Positions 25,167-33,811 of a DNA stretch of 43,561 nucleotides are shown here, in pieces. Made by a program: the position numbers and the translations under genes. Positions within the stretch are counted from its first letter, which is position 1, and every line of letters begins with the position of its first letter. A model generated the notes under the pieces. The model was not told where the DNA came from, searched no databases, and saw only the letters and a program-made list of their open reading frames with translations. Origin of the DNA: Pseudoalteromonas luteoviolacea B = ATCC 29581 (lineage in GTDB: Bacteria > Pseudomonadota > Gammaproteobacteria > Enterobacterales > Alteromonadaceae); the NCBI GenBank assembly GCA_000333235.1, contig CAPN01000021.1, forward strand, positions 1 through 43,561, in the 5' to 3' direction.

Positions 25167-28100
25167 TAGCGTGGTTTGCTCGCAATCATGTGGCTGCAAA
25201 CTTGTTGATGCTATGTTTGCTGTTTGTTGGCTTAATGAGTTTGTTTCGTGATATTCCACTGGAAGTATTTCCAGATACGGTCAGCGATCGGATCAATGTG
25301 TCTGTGACATTGCGCGGTGCAACACCTGAGGATGTCGAGCGCGGTGTTACTATCCGCATTGAAGAGGCGGTGGCTGATTTAGAAGGGATTGAGCGGATCA
25401 CGAGTCGCTCAACTGAAGGCAGTGCGTCTGTCACAATAGAAACGCAGGCAGGGTATGATCCTCGAGAGCTCTTAGCGGATATTAAAAGTCGTGTTGATGC
25501 AATTTCAACGTTGCCAGTAGAGGCTGAGCGTCCAAGGATCGCGCTCGCACAGCGCAATCGAGAAGTGATAAACCTTGCGTTGTCGGGGCCATTGAACGAG
25601 CAAGAACTGCGGGTCCTTGTTGAGCAATTGCAAGATGATTTACTGCGAGAGGGTGGCATAACTCAAGTTACCCTAGAGGGCGTTCGAAACTACGAAATCG
25701 GGATTAATGTCAGCCAAGATGCGTTGCGGCAATATGGCTTGACCCTGGCTCAGATCAGTAATTTAATCGCCAATAGTTCTCAGGATATTTCTGCTGGAAA
25801 TGTTAAAACACAAAGCGGTGAAATGTTATTGCGCTCCAAAGGCCAGGCATATCAAAAGGAAGAGTTTGCCAGGATTATCGTGAAAACCGCAGACGATGGG
25901 AGTTTGATCCGTTTGGGTGATATTGCCAATATTGCCGATAATTTCGAAGAGACGCCGCTGATTACTCGCTTCAATGGTCAACCAGCGGCGCTGATCCAAG
26001 TGTATCGAGTGGGACAACAAAGCGCGATTGAAGTGGCAGATATTGCTAAAGCGTTTGCAATTAAAAAGCAAGCTACTCTTCCCGAGGGGGTCACCCTAAC
26101 GTATTGGGATGACGACTCCGAAGTGGTTAAAAAGCGCCTATCAACGCTGACCACAAATGCGATTCAAGGTGGTATTTTGGTCCTTGCGTTGCTTACTTTA
26201 TTTTTACGTCCCGCTATCGCGTTTTGGGTGTTTATTGGCATTCCAATTAGTTTCACTGGGGCGTTTTTGGCCATGGCGTTTTTTAATATTTCGCTGAATT
26301 TGGTCTCTTTATTTGGGTTTATTTTAGTGTTAGGCATTGTAGTCGATGATGCGATAGTAACAGGAGAGAACGTATATCGACATATGCAGCAAGGTAAGTC
26401 TGGTCTCGATGCGGCAATTTACGGCACACAAGAAGTAGCAGCGCCTGTGACCTTTGGGGTGTTAACCACTGTAGTGGCGTTTATTCCGATGCTGATGATC
26501 GATGGTCAACGCGGCGCGATGTTTGCGCAAATTGCTGTTGTGGTGATCCCCGTTCTGCTGTTTTCATTGATTGAGTCGAAATTTGTGTTGCCCGCACACC
26601 TCAAATATTTAAAGCAAAAGAAAGGCACAGAACTTGGCCGCTTTAGTCGTTGGCAACACAACTTCGCCAGCGGGTTTGAAGGCGTTATTTTAAAGTATTA
26701 TCAACCGATCTTACGTTGGTGCCTCAATAATAAAGCCTCTACATTACTTGGCTTTACTGGCATTCTTGTGGTGGTGATCGCGATGATCATGGCTGGCTGG
26801 ATGCGATTTACGTTTTTTCCTCGCATAGAATCGGAAACGGCGCGGGTCAATTTAACCATGCCAACCGGTACGCCTTTTGAGGTGACGGATGGCCACATCG
26901 AGCGCATGGTCAACGCCGCTTTGTTACTTAAAGAGAAATACACCGATCCAGATACCGGAGAGAGTGTGATTTTAAACGTATTGTCTTCATCAGGATCCTC
27001 TAGATCGAGTAACAACTCAGCGGCCGGACAAGTGCGCTTTGAGATCCAGTCGCCGGAAGTTCGAGTGATGGACGTGAGTAGCGTGACACTGGTCAATGAA
27101 TGGCGTGAACTCATCGGCCCGATAGCTGGCGCTGAAATGCTGACATTTCGTGCCGAGTTTGGTCGTATAAGCGACCCAATAGATGTGCAGCTTAGTGGCA
27201 ACAATTTAACTGAGCTGTCTTCTGTCGCTGAAAAAATAAAAGACAAGCTGAGCCAATACGAAGGGGTGTTTGATATTGCTGACAGTCTTTCTGATGGTAA
27301 GCAAGAAATTCAAATCGATCTTAATGACATTGGTTTAGCGCTTGGCTTAAACCGAGCCGAAGTTCTTAGGCAAGTGCGTAATGCGTTTTATGGTGCCCAA
27401 GTGCAACGCATCCAACGTGGTCGGGATGATGTACGAGTGATGGTTCGATTGCCCGCAGATGAACGCATTTCGCTTGCGCAACTCGGTAGCTTTTTAATTC
27501 AGGCCCCTGATGGTAAACAAGTTCCGTTAGGGCAAATTGCGACCTTTAAAGCCGGTCAAAGCCCTGCATCCATTTACCGTATTGACCGCTACCGCACCTT
27601 AAATGTGACTGCTGATATTGATAAGCAAGCGGTTAATATGACAGTATTACAAGCGGATTTAGAACAATACTTAGTGGCAACGGTAGCGCAATATCCAGGT
27701 ATTAGTTTTTCGCTTGAAGGAGAGGCAAAAGAGCAGCGGCAATCGTTTGGGAGCTTAGAGGTCGGCCTGTTGTTTACCTTGTTTGCTATATACGGTTTGC
27801 TTGCCATTCCGTTTAAAAGTTATGGGCAACCTTTAGTGGTCATGTCGGTGATCCCATTTGGTGCGATAGGTGCAATCGGTGGTCATTTGATCATGGGTAT
27901 GGATCTGACCATGATGAGTTTACTCGGCATTTTGGCGTTGATAGGCGTAGTCGTGAATGACAGTCTGGTGTTGGTGGATTTTATCAATGGCGCACGTAAA
28001 CAAGGCAGCTCGCTGAGTGATGCGCTATTAAATGCAGGTGTCGCTCGATTTAGACCGGTGATGCTTACCTCGTTAACGACTTTTATCGGTTTAATGCCCT

Positions 28101-28267
28101 TATTGTTTGAACGCTCGACGCAATCGCAGTTCTTGATCCCGATGGCAGTTAGTTTGGGGTTTGGTATTCTATTTGCGACATTTATTACGCTGATTTTAGT
28201 GCCAATAAACTATTACGTGATGGCAAATGCTAAAGCCCTGTTGCTTGGTCAACCAAGGCCACAGTAG
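25163..28267 (+). CDS. RND efflux transporter permease
   Basis: A 1034-residue inner-membrane proton-driven pump of the AcrB/ACR_tran family. The N-terminus (WFARNHVAANLLMLCLLFVG) is the first helix of the twelve-helix plan, followed by the porter domain with DIPLEVFPDT and VTLRGATPEDVE. Helix 4 has the GIVVDDAIV motif with Asp395 and Asp396, equivalent to the proton relay pair of AcrB. The second half repeats the layout, with the GVVVNDSLVLVDFING helix where AcrB has its relay lysine; here Asn-Asp stands instead, as in a subgroup of HAE-type pumps. Operon order is outer-membrane factor, adaptor, permease. Substrates are not readable from sequence. No regulator gene adjoins the operon. Confidence 0.94.
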   Translation: MIAWFARNHVAANLLMLCLLFVGLMSLFRDIPLEVFPDTVSDRINVSVTLRGATPEDVERGVTIRIEEAVADLEGIERITSRSTEGSASVTIETQAGYDPRELLADIKSRVDAISTLPVEAERPRIALAQRNREVINLALSGPLNEQELRVLVEQLQDDLLREGGITQVTLEGVRNYEIGINVSQDALRQYGLTLAQISNLIANSSQDISAGNVKTQSGEMLLRSKGQAYQKEEFARIIVKTADDGSLIRLGDIANIADNFEETPLITRFNGQPAALIQVYRVGQQSAIEVADIAKAFAIKKQATLPEGVTLTYWDDDSEVVKKRLSTLTTNAIQGGILVLALLTLFLRPAIAFWVFIGIPISFTGAFLAMAFFNISLNLVSLFGFILVLGIVVDDAIVTGENVYRHMQQGKSGLDAAIYGTQEVAAPVTFGVLTTVVAFIPMLMIDGQRGAMFAQIAVVVIPVLLFSLIESKFVLPAHLKYLKQKKGTELGRFSRWQHNFASGFEGVILKYYQPILRWCLNNKASTLLGFTGILVVVIAMIMAGWMRFTFFPRIESETARVNLTMPTGTPFEVTDGHIERMVNAALLLKEKYTDPDTGESVILNVLSSSGSSRSSNNSAAGQVRFEIQSPEVRVMDVSSVTLVNEWRELIGPIAGAEMLTFRAEFGRISDPIDVQLSGNNLTELSSVAEKIKDKLSQYEGVFDIADSLSDGKQEIQIDLNDIGLALGLNRAEVLRQVRNAFYGAQVQRIQRGRDDVRVMVRLPADERISLAQLGSFLIQAPDGKQVPLGQIATFKAGQSPASIYRIDRYRTLNVTADIDKQAVNMTVLQADLEQYLVATVAQYPGISFSLEGEAKEQRQSFGSLEVGLLFTLFAIYGLLAIPFKSYGQPLVVMSVIPFGAIGAIGGHLIMGMDLTMMSLLGILALIGVVVNDSLVLVDFINGARKQGSSLSDALLNAGVARFRPVMLTSLTTFIGLMPLLFERSTQSQFLIPMAVSLGFGILFATFITLILVPINYYVMANAKALLLGQPRPQ

Positions 28268-28313
28268 GAAGGGATTGGCGGTAAACTGTCGCAAAAAGCG
28301 TTAAGGTAAGTGC

Positions 28314-28337
28314 AGGCCTCGTCATATCGAGGCCTTT
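28314..28337 (+). terminator. Hairpin terminator of the RND operon
   Basis: AGGCCTCG (28314-28321) pairs perfectly with CGAGGCCT (28328-28335) around a six-base loop, followed by TTTG. It lies 47 bases after the permease stop, between convergent genes, and could serve both directions. Confidence 0.65.
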
Positions 28338-28351
28338 GTATGGGCTTAATA

Positions 28352-29671
28352 TTAATGCAGTTTCATCTTTGGTCTGACGCTACGTAGTAATTTTTCGCAA
28401 AACCATAACGCAATGGTTTTTAGTGGTCCATGTATTGCACTTTGATGCATACGATACAGTGAAATATACATAAGGCGTGCCAGCTTTCCTTCAACAAACA
28501 TGGAATTACCGGTGAGGTTGCCCATTAAATTGCCAACGGCACTAAAACTCGATAAGTTGACCAACGAGCCGTGGTCGTTATATTCAAAGGGTTTACACGC
28601 TTTGCCTTTTAGTTTTGCGTTTATATTATACGCTAAGGTACTTGCCATTTGATGGGCGGCTTGGGCTCGCGGTGGCACAAAGCGGCCATCAGCTTGTAAA
28701 AAGGCGCAGGCATCACCAAGCACGTAAATATGTTCAGTGCCTTTTGCTTGTAAAAACGCGTCAACGAGCACTTGGTTGCTGCGGTTAAACTCAAAGCCAT
28801 CAATGTGTTTGATAAAATCGTTTACTTTTACTCCGGCTGCCCAAAGCATTAGATCGGCGGCAATTAACTCGTCATTTTTCGTTATGAAGCCTTCTTTAGT
28901 TGCTTCTTTGACGGCGGTATTTTCAAGCACATTTACGCCCAATTGTTGCAACTCCTTGCGAGCAGCATCACTGATCCGTTTTGGCAATGCGGGCAAAATA
29001 GTCGGGCCAGCCTCGATTAAATGGATACTTAATTTAGTGCTTTTGAATTCACTCATGCCATAGTGTTTTAACAAGCTTGCGACATGGACTAACTCAGCAC
29101 TGAGTTCTACGCCTGTTGCACCACCGCCGACAATGGCAATAGAAAGGTGGCTAGGCTTGCTAGGATCTGCGTCATTAGCGGTTTGATGGACTCGGGTGAA
29201 GCTATCTAGTAATGCATGTTGAAAGCGCTCGGCTTGGTTTTGTGAGTCGAGGAAAAAACAATGCTCTACTACCCCAGGAGTATTAAAGTCATTGCTAACA
29301 CTTCCAATGGCAATCACCAATTCATCGTATTGGATGGTGCGCTCAGGTAATAAAACTTTGCCTTTGTTATTGGTGAGCTGTTTCAGCGTAATCGTTTGAG
29401 AGTGTTGGTTAAGGTGAGTAAATTCGCCCAGAATGAATTGAAAGCCGTGTTTTGCGGCGTGAGCGGAGTAACAAACTCCGTCTAGGCTAGTATCTAAAGA
29501 CCCAGTTGCAACTTCGTGAAGCAAAGGTTTCCAGATGTGGGTACGATTTTTATCGATTAACGTGATAGTTGCCCGCTGTGATTTCCCTAATTTATGCCCT
29601 AATTTACTTGCCAATTCGAGACCACCGGCACCTCCACCGACGATGACAATATTAGGATGCGTGTTTATCAT
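28352..29671 (-). CDS. ndh: Type II NADH dehydrogenase
   Basis: A 439-residue single-subunit, non-proton-pumping NADH:quinone oxidoreductase with FAD, peripheral on the inner membrane. It matches E. coli Ndh (434 residues) end to end: IVIVGGGAGGLELASKLGHKLG binds FAD, LIDKNRTHIWKPLLHEVATGSLD is highly characteristic, SIAIVGGGATGVELSAEL is the second dinucleotide fold, and WAAGVKVNDF with VLGDACA closes the FAD site. FVPPRAQAAHQMA and the amphipathic C-terminal region ending RPKMKLH are also conserved. The ATG has AAGGG eight bases upstream. It converges with the RND operon across a terminator hairpin. Confidence 0.96.
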   Translation of the reverse strand: MINTHPNIVIVGGGAGGLELASKLGHKLGKSQRATITLIDKNRTHIWKPLLHEVATGSLDTSLDGVCYSAHAAKHGFQFILGEFTHLNQHSQTITLKQLTNNKGKVLLPERTIQYDELVIAIGSVSNDFNTPGVVEHCFFLDSQNQAERFQHALLDSFTRVHQTANDADPSKPSHLSIAIVGGGATGVELSAELVHVASLLKHYGMSEFKSTKLSIHLIEAGPTILPALPKRISDAARKELQQLGVNVLENTAVKEATKEGFITKNDELIAADLMLWAAGVKVNDFIKHIDGFEFNRSNQVLVDAFLQAKGTEHIYVLGDACAFLQADGRFVPPRAQAAHQMASTLAYNINAKLKGKACKPFEYNDHGSLVNLSSFSAVGNLMGNLTGNSMFVEGKLARLMYISLYRMHQSAIHGPLKTIALWFCEKLLRSVRPKMKLH

Positions 29672-29692
29672 TTTTGTGCCCTTTTAAAAAGT

Positions 29693-29960
29693 TATATACC
29701 CAAGACACCTTAATATGCAGGATTCAGAGTCGCTCAACTTGTACAGTTTGAGGCAAAAAGACGAAGGAATGGTCCGCCCTTTCGAGGCTTTTGAACGTAA
29801 AAATGGACAAAATGAGCAGCTCTCAAAGGGCGAGCTTTGTAGTCAATGATGCTTTAATGCTGATTTAAGACATCGTTTAGCAAGTGTGTATAACAATACC
29901 TTAAATCAAAAGCCGACAAACTCTCGCCGATCACGCATTTTGAAGTAGCTTGGGTATATA
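29693..29960. repeat. MITE-like element with TATACCCAAG terminal inverted repeats
   Basis: TATATACCCAAG at 29693-29704 is the exact reverse complement of CTTGGGTATATA at 29949-29960; weaker pairing continues for about 19 further bases on each side (for example CCTTAATATGC versus CTTCAAAATGC). Inside are another hairpin-capable pair (CGCCCTTT near 29773 and AAAGGGCG near 29836) and no long reading frame. No clear target-site duplication is visible. It fills most of the 29672-30264 gap between ndh and the VOC gene; the rest is AT-rich leader to the VOC gene and the possible small gene at 29931-30113. Confidence 0.65.
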
Positions 29961-30113
29961 GCGCTGAACACGTTTTAGTAACCCATGTTCAGGTCGTTTT
30001 AACCCGCACAAGTTCGGCCCCATCATAGCGCTAAACTTAGGTGACTTAAAGAGAAGTACATCCAGTTCTCGCACTTTTTTATCATTGAAAAAATAAATCA
30101 CACCAATCGGCAC
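29931..30113 (-). CDS. Possible 60-residue protein with a repeat-derived C-terminus
   Basis: A GTG-started frame with AAAGAG about five bases upstream encodes MPIGVIYFFNDKKVRELD and onwards, 60 residues. The last ten (RYIPKLLQNA) and the TGA stop are encoded by the end of the MITE-like element. It may be a small gene whose 3' end was replaced by the element, a truncated remnant, or chance. I recognise no family; it has no membrane segment or signal peptide. Confidence 0.3.
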   Translation of the reverse strand: MPIGVIYFFNDKKVRELDVLLFKSPKFSAMMGPNLCGLKRPEHGLLKRVQRYIPKLLQNA

Positions 30114-30264
30114 TTTACTCTTTACCTAAAGTTAGCTTGAGGTTTTAAGCTTGATTCAGGTTATCAAGAGGAGAGAAGAAAAGTGACACAATCATTGTTC
30201 GTAGAAAGACTCATTAATTTGTTAAACAACACCCTAAAAAATAAATAAAAATAAGGAGTAAGTG

Positions 30265-30678
30265 ATGTATTTAGAACACGTCAATTTAGTTGTAAGTAAC
30301 CTAGAAAAGTCGTTGGCATTCTATCAAGCTGCTTTTCCTCATTGGTTTATTCGAGCCAAAGGTGAAGGTCAATGGTGTGGCAAGGATCGTACATGGGTGC
30401 ACTTTGGTGACGACTATCATTATATAGCCTTGAGCGACCATGGCGAAGGTGAGAATCGCAATCTTGAAGGTCATCAAGTTGGGCTTGCTCACTTTGCTTA
30501 TGCGGTAAAAAATGTCGATGCAGTATTGCAGCGTTTGGAATCGGCCGGATTTTCGGTAGATAAAATCGGTGCAGGAAATCGATTTAGGAAAAACCTTTAC
30601 TTTATCGACCCTGATGGTTTTGAAGTTGAATTTGTTGAATACTTGAGTGACATACCGCTTGAACGAAATTCAGATTAG
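30265..30678 (+). CDS. VOC-family (glyoxalase/dioxygenase fold) protein
   Basis: A 137-residue protein of the vicinal oxygen chelate superfamily, made of two beta-alpha-beta-beta-beta modules. The first begins MYLEHVNLVVSNLEKSLAFYQAAF, with His5 in the usual metal-ligand position; the second begins GLAHFAYAVKNVDAVLQRLESAGF and ends NLYFIDPDGFEVEFVEYL, with the family's DPDG turn and a glutamate ligand. These features suggest metal binding and an enzyme rather than a binding-only member, but the substrate is not predictable. The start is ATG 30265, seven bases after AAGGAG; GTG 30262 is too close to that site. It stands alone downstream of the MITE-like element. Confidence 0.88.
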   Translation: MYLEHVNLVVSNLEKSLAFYQAAFPHWFIRAKGEGQWCGKDRTWVHFGDDYHYIALSDHGEGENRNLEGHQVGLAHFAYAVKNVDAVLQRLESAGFSVDKIGAGNRFRKNLYFIDPDGFEVEFVEYLSDIPLERNSD

Positions 30679-30804
30679 TTAGGAGCCACGTGACTTTGTC
30701 ATGTCGCATTATTGAGCAACTATTTTTAATCAAGGTAATTGATTTTAAAATGAAGAGCACATATCGTGAGTGGCATAATGTGGTGCGTTTTTAAGGGCGT
30801 ATTT

Positions 30805-32067
30805 GTGTCTAAATTGAGCAATCTAATCCTTGGTGGTTTAGTTGGTGTTGGTTTTACGTTTTCGTTCGCTGTGCATGCAAGTGAATCGATGCAACCTTAT
30901 TCAGAGGCTTGGCAAAAATTCAATGCAGATCCAAGCTTGCTTCACTATGTGGCGTTGCAAGCACAATACGAATTGGTTAAGCAAAATGCCGATGTTCCCG
31001 AAGGGTTGCGCTCTTTGGCAGCGCAACAGCAAGCGATGGCAGATACGCTAATGGGGCGCTACGAATACTCTCAAGTTCGACTTGCTGAAGTGTACCCAAG
31101 TTATCGGTCGCCAAAAGATTGTGATGTGGAAGGTTATACTCCTATAGAGGCAAGACAAGTTGTATTAAATGAGTCGCAAAAGCATCACACTGTGCTCATT
31201 AATGAATCACATACGCGGGTTGGAAGCCGAGCATTTTTTTATTCTTTACTCGGTGATTTAAAGCAGCAAGGTTTTACTCATCTAGCACTTGAGAATTTGG
31301 CTTTAGAAAACAACAAAATTAAAGATGATGAATTACTTGCTCGCGGTTATCCGAAAGCCACGCTAAGTAATGGTTTGTATATCGCAGAACCCGTTATGGC
31401 TGAAATTGTACGTGAAGCGATCCGACTTGGTTTTGTGTTAGTTGGCTATGATGTAACGGCGAAATCCAAAGAAGAGCGCGAATGGACGCAAGCAGAAAAT
31501 TTGGCACACGTGCTCGCAAGTAATGAGGCAGCGCGTTTAGTTGTGCTTGCAGGCCATGACCACGTTCATAAAACCGGCGGTTGGATGGCGCAGCGTTTGC
31601 AAGAATTAACCAACAAACCGGTTTATAGCATTAATCAAGCGTCAACAATGACGGGGTGTATTGGCGTTGATTTCGCGCCAAAAAATGTACCCTATGTATT
31701 GAGTAAATCAGACGTTGGTCATTGGAGCATCAATTTAGGTGCTACCGACTTGAGTGTAGTGCATCAAATTCAGGTGGATGAAACGACAGGCCGACCAACG
31801 TGGTTGGTGATGAATGGATTACGCCGTGCAGTTCAAGTTGATAAAGCTGCGTGTAAAAACCAGTTTCCATGTTTGATCAGTGCTTATTACAAGCATGAAG
31901 AAAACCAAGGCGTCGCAGCCGATCGGGTATACTTAGCGTATGAAACGAGTGCGGCGTGGCTATATTTAAAGCCGTCGAACTACTCTATCCATTTCCAAAC
32001 GCTTGGGGAAGTGAATGAACGGAGCGAGCTTGCTGTCGGCGACACGGTAAATGTAAGTACTAACTAG
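30805..32067 (+). CDS. Exported ChaN/TraB-like protein (haem-uptake superfamily)
   Basis: A protein of about 420 residues related to the ChaN/Tiki-EreA superfamily. GTG 30805 follows AAGGG and opens a compact signal peptide (MSKLSNLILGGLVGVGFTFSFAVHASES); starts at 30766 and 30778 give an unusual extension. The core shows VLINESHTRVGSRAFFYSLL, corresponding to the family's G/N-E-x-H motif, then FTHLALENLAL and the later RLVVLAGHDHVHKTGGWMA with its histidines. ChaN of Campylobacter binds haem at an iron-regulated outer membrane site; others are proteases or esterases. No iron genes adjoin it, so haem binding is only one option. Its stop codon overlaps that of the convergent hutD by eight bases (CTAACTAG). 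Confidence 0.75.
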   Translation: MSKLSNLILGGLVGVGFTFSFAVHASESMQPYSEAWQKFNADPSLLHYVALQAQYELVKQNADVPEGLRSLAAQQQAMADTLMGRYEYSQVRLAEVYPSYRSPKDCDVEGYTPIEARQVVLNESQKHHTVLINESHTRVGSRAFFYSLLGDLKQQGFTHLALENLALENNKIKDDELLARGYPKATLSNGLYIAEPVMAEIVREAIRLGFVLVGYDVTAKSKEEREWTQAENLAHVLASNEAARLVVLAGHDHVHKTGGWMAQRLQELTNKPVYSINQASTMTGCIGVDFAPKNVPYVLSKSDVGHWSINLGATDLSVVHQIQVDETTGRPTWLVMNGLRRAVQVDKAACKNQFPCLISAYYKHEENQGVAADRVYLAYETSAAWLYLKPSNYSIHFQTLGEVNERSELAVGDTVNVSTN

Positions 32068-32650
32068 CGCTTATTATAATCATCTGACGACCCTCTAAGT
32101 AAAGAGGTTCGTCAGGCTGTTCAATTTTAGCCATTGTGCCAGAGGGAATGCGAGTGGTCGACGCGCTTCCTTGTTGGGACTTGATGCACAAATCTGTCTC
32201 ACACGCATAGACGTAGTATGTGTTTGTTGAGCTTAATTCGATTCGCGAAAAATCGACGTAGGTATTGGTTTTCATGGTAAAGACATGAGGATTGAAAATC
32301 ACATTAAAATCGCGAATTGAGCCACTTATTAATTTTCCATGGGTTAAACTACCGCCATCGAAGGTCACGCAATCGAGCGGTTTTTCTAGCGATAACGAGG
32401 TTAGCCCCAAAGCAATTGACTCTGACCCTATTGATAGGTGGAGGCCGTTGCCGCTGAGAAGGACAAGGTGGCGGGTGTAGCCACTAAAGTTTGAAAAGGG
32501 GCCGTCTTCATTTACGCTCGCTATACTTATCCGAAAGGTAAAGTTCTCAATAGTCGCTCCGGCATTAATGGCCAATTCGGTTGTGATCCCTTTGCCATTT
32601 TTCCATGGAACTTGCTTAAATTCGGTTGGGTGAATAAGGGTAATAGACAT
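32060..32650 (-). CDS. hutD: HutD/Ves-family protein
   Basis: A 196-residue cupin-type protein of the HutD family, commonly encoded in histidine utilisation loci and proposed to limit or sense pathway flux; no enzymatic reaction is established. Typical blocks are QVPWKNGKGITTELA, FTFRISIASVNEDGPFSNFSGYTRHLVLLSG and FDGG. The stretch LSIGSESIALG (residues 72-82) is encoded by a REPIN-like arm plus its AATTG loop start, in frame, making the loop between strands apparently longer than I recall for other HutD proteins. It sits about 5 kb from hutH-hutU and is convergent with the ChaN-like gene. The ATG has a weak GAG site. Confidence 0.88.
   Translation of the reverse strand: MSITLIHPTEFKQVPWKNGKGITTELAINAGATIENFTFRISIASVNEDGPFSNFSGYTRHLVLLSGNGLHLSIGSESIALGLTSLSLEKPLDCVTFDGGSLTHGKLISGSIRDFNVIFNPHVFTMKTNTYVDFSRIELSSTNTYYVYACETDLCIKSQQGSASTTRIPSGTMAKIEQPDEPLYLEGRQMIIISAS
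32413..32433. repeat. REPIN-like arm inside hutD, copy 11
   Basis: Read on the minus strand this is CAATAGGGTCAGAGT followed by CAATTG: 20 of 21 bases match the left arm plus loop start of copy 9. There is no partner arm nearby. It is the only member found beyond 14.5 kb and the only one wholly within a reading frame, where it encodes the residues S-I-G-S-E-S-I. Confidence 0.8.
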
Positions 32651-32776
32651 CGTGAGACTCTACGCAAATAACTAAGTGTTTATACCAAATCACTTTATTA
32701 TTTGGCAATAGGCCTTCTAATTTCCCTCATTTACGCGAATTTGCTACACTGGCGTGCTTAACCTTCAGGAGGACGC

Positions 32777-33811
32777 ATGAAGTTATTGTATTGGTTAGAT
32801 GATTGGTTAACTGCATCACGTGATGAGCAACAAGCGCGTTTACCGATGATGGGCGATGATCTGCTCGATGATGTTTTTGTAAAATACCACTTTGTTGATA
32901 TCAATAAGCCTTTGCTGTTTACCTTTTCTCCTGCAGGGACAAATGTCCAAGAGCATGATCTCCATGAAGACTTTGCGCCTTGGGGGTATCGCCTTGCACA
33001 GAAGCAAGGGGTCAATATTATTGCCTTTCAGCACCTTGGAAAGAGTAACTGGTTTCGCAGCCGCAATTTAATTTTCTTTTTAGAACAACTTGCTACGCTG
33101 CTCACACCGTTTGAGCGTCGTTTAGGGTACGGATTAAGTCGTGGTGGTTTTGGCGTCGGGGCGTTTGCTAACTTACTCGGTCTGGATGAGGTGTTACTAT
33201 TTCATCCAGTCAGTACAAAAAACAAAGATAAGGTGCCTTGGGATACGCGCTCGAGTACCGATATTGCGCAAAAATTTGATTGGCGGGGTGATTTTCACGA
33301 TGTCGATTTAGGTCATGCAAAAGGGTATATCATTTATGATCCCACTAACCCTATCGACCGGTTACATGCAAAACGTTATGGTCAGTTAACGCATTTACGA
33401 GTGTTTGGAATGGGGCACGGCACCCACGCCACTTACCTAAATAAATTTGGGTTTTATAAACAAGTCGCTGTAGATTTTATTCGTCATCAAGTGATCGACA
33501 TTGCACAATTTCGTCAACAAACCAAAACGTTACGATTTAAAGAAGATTATTATAAGCGTCTTAAAAAGGCCAATGCTCAGTCTTCACACCGTAAAGGTTT
33601 GTTGAAAAAAGCGCATCAGATCTTAAAAGATGAAAAACAAGAACACGTGCAAGAACACCAAGCGCAAATTGATATTCAGCCGCTAATTGATATTGCGATG
33701 AAACATCAAGAAAAGCACCCTGAAGATGCATTACAGCTTCTAGAGGTCGCTCAGCAATTAGCACCAGATGACCCTCTCGTGGAGCACAAAATTAAACAGC
33801 TTGGTGAGTAA
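32777..33811 (+). CDS. Cytoplasmic alpha/beta-hydrolase-like protein with helical C-terminus
   Basis: A 344-residue protein without signal peptide. Residues about 40-250 look like an alpha/beta hydrolase: FTFSPAGTN near the oxyanion hole, the nucleophile elbow GYGLSRGGFG with Ser121, an acid candidate Asp189 in YIIYDPTNPID, and the histidine in FGMGHGTHATYL (His215). The C-terminal 90 residues are helical and highly charged and end in a TPR-like pair (DIAMKHQEKHPEDALQLLEVAQQLAPDDP). Such a fusion could couple hydrolysis to a partner protein, but I know of no named function. A strong AGGAGG lies seven bases before the ATG. Its 3' end overlaps the convergent oxidoreductase gene by 20 bases. Confidence 0.75.
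   Translation: MKLLYWLDDWLTASRDEQQARLPMMGDDLLDDVFVKYHFVDINKPLLFTFSPAGTNVQEHDLHEDFAPWGYRLAQKQGVNIIAFQHLGKSNWFRSRNLIFFLEQLATLLTPFERRLGYGLSRGGFGVGAFANLLGLDEVLLFHPVSTKNKDKVPWDTRSSTDIAQKFDWRGDFHDVDLGHAKGYIIYDPTNPIDRLHAKRYGQLTHLRVFGMGHGTHATYLNKFGFYKQVAVDFIRHQVIDIAQFRQQTKTLRFKEDYYKRLKKANAQSSHRKGLLKKAHQILKDEKQEHVQEHQAQIDIQPLIDIAMKHQEKHPEDALQLLEVAQQLAPDDPLVEHKIKQLGE

Noticed and set aside
29724..29733. CAGAGTCG within the MITE-like element, resembling part of the REPIN arm
   Set aside because: Only eight bases match and the rest of the arm is absent.
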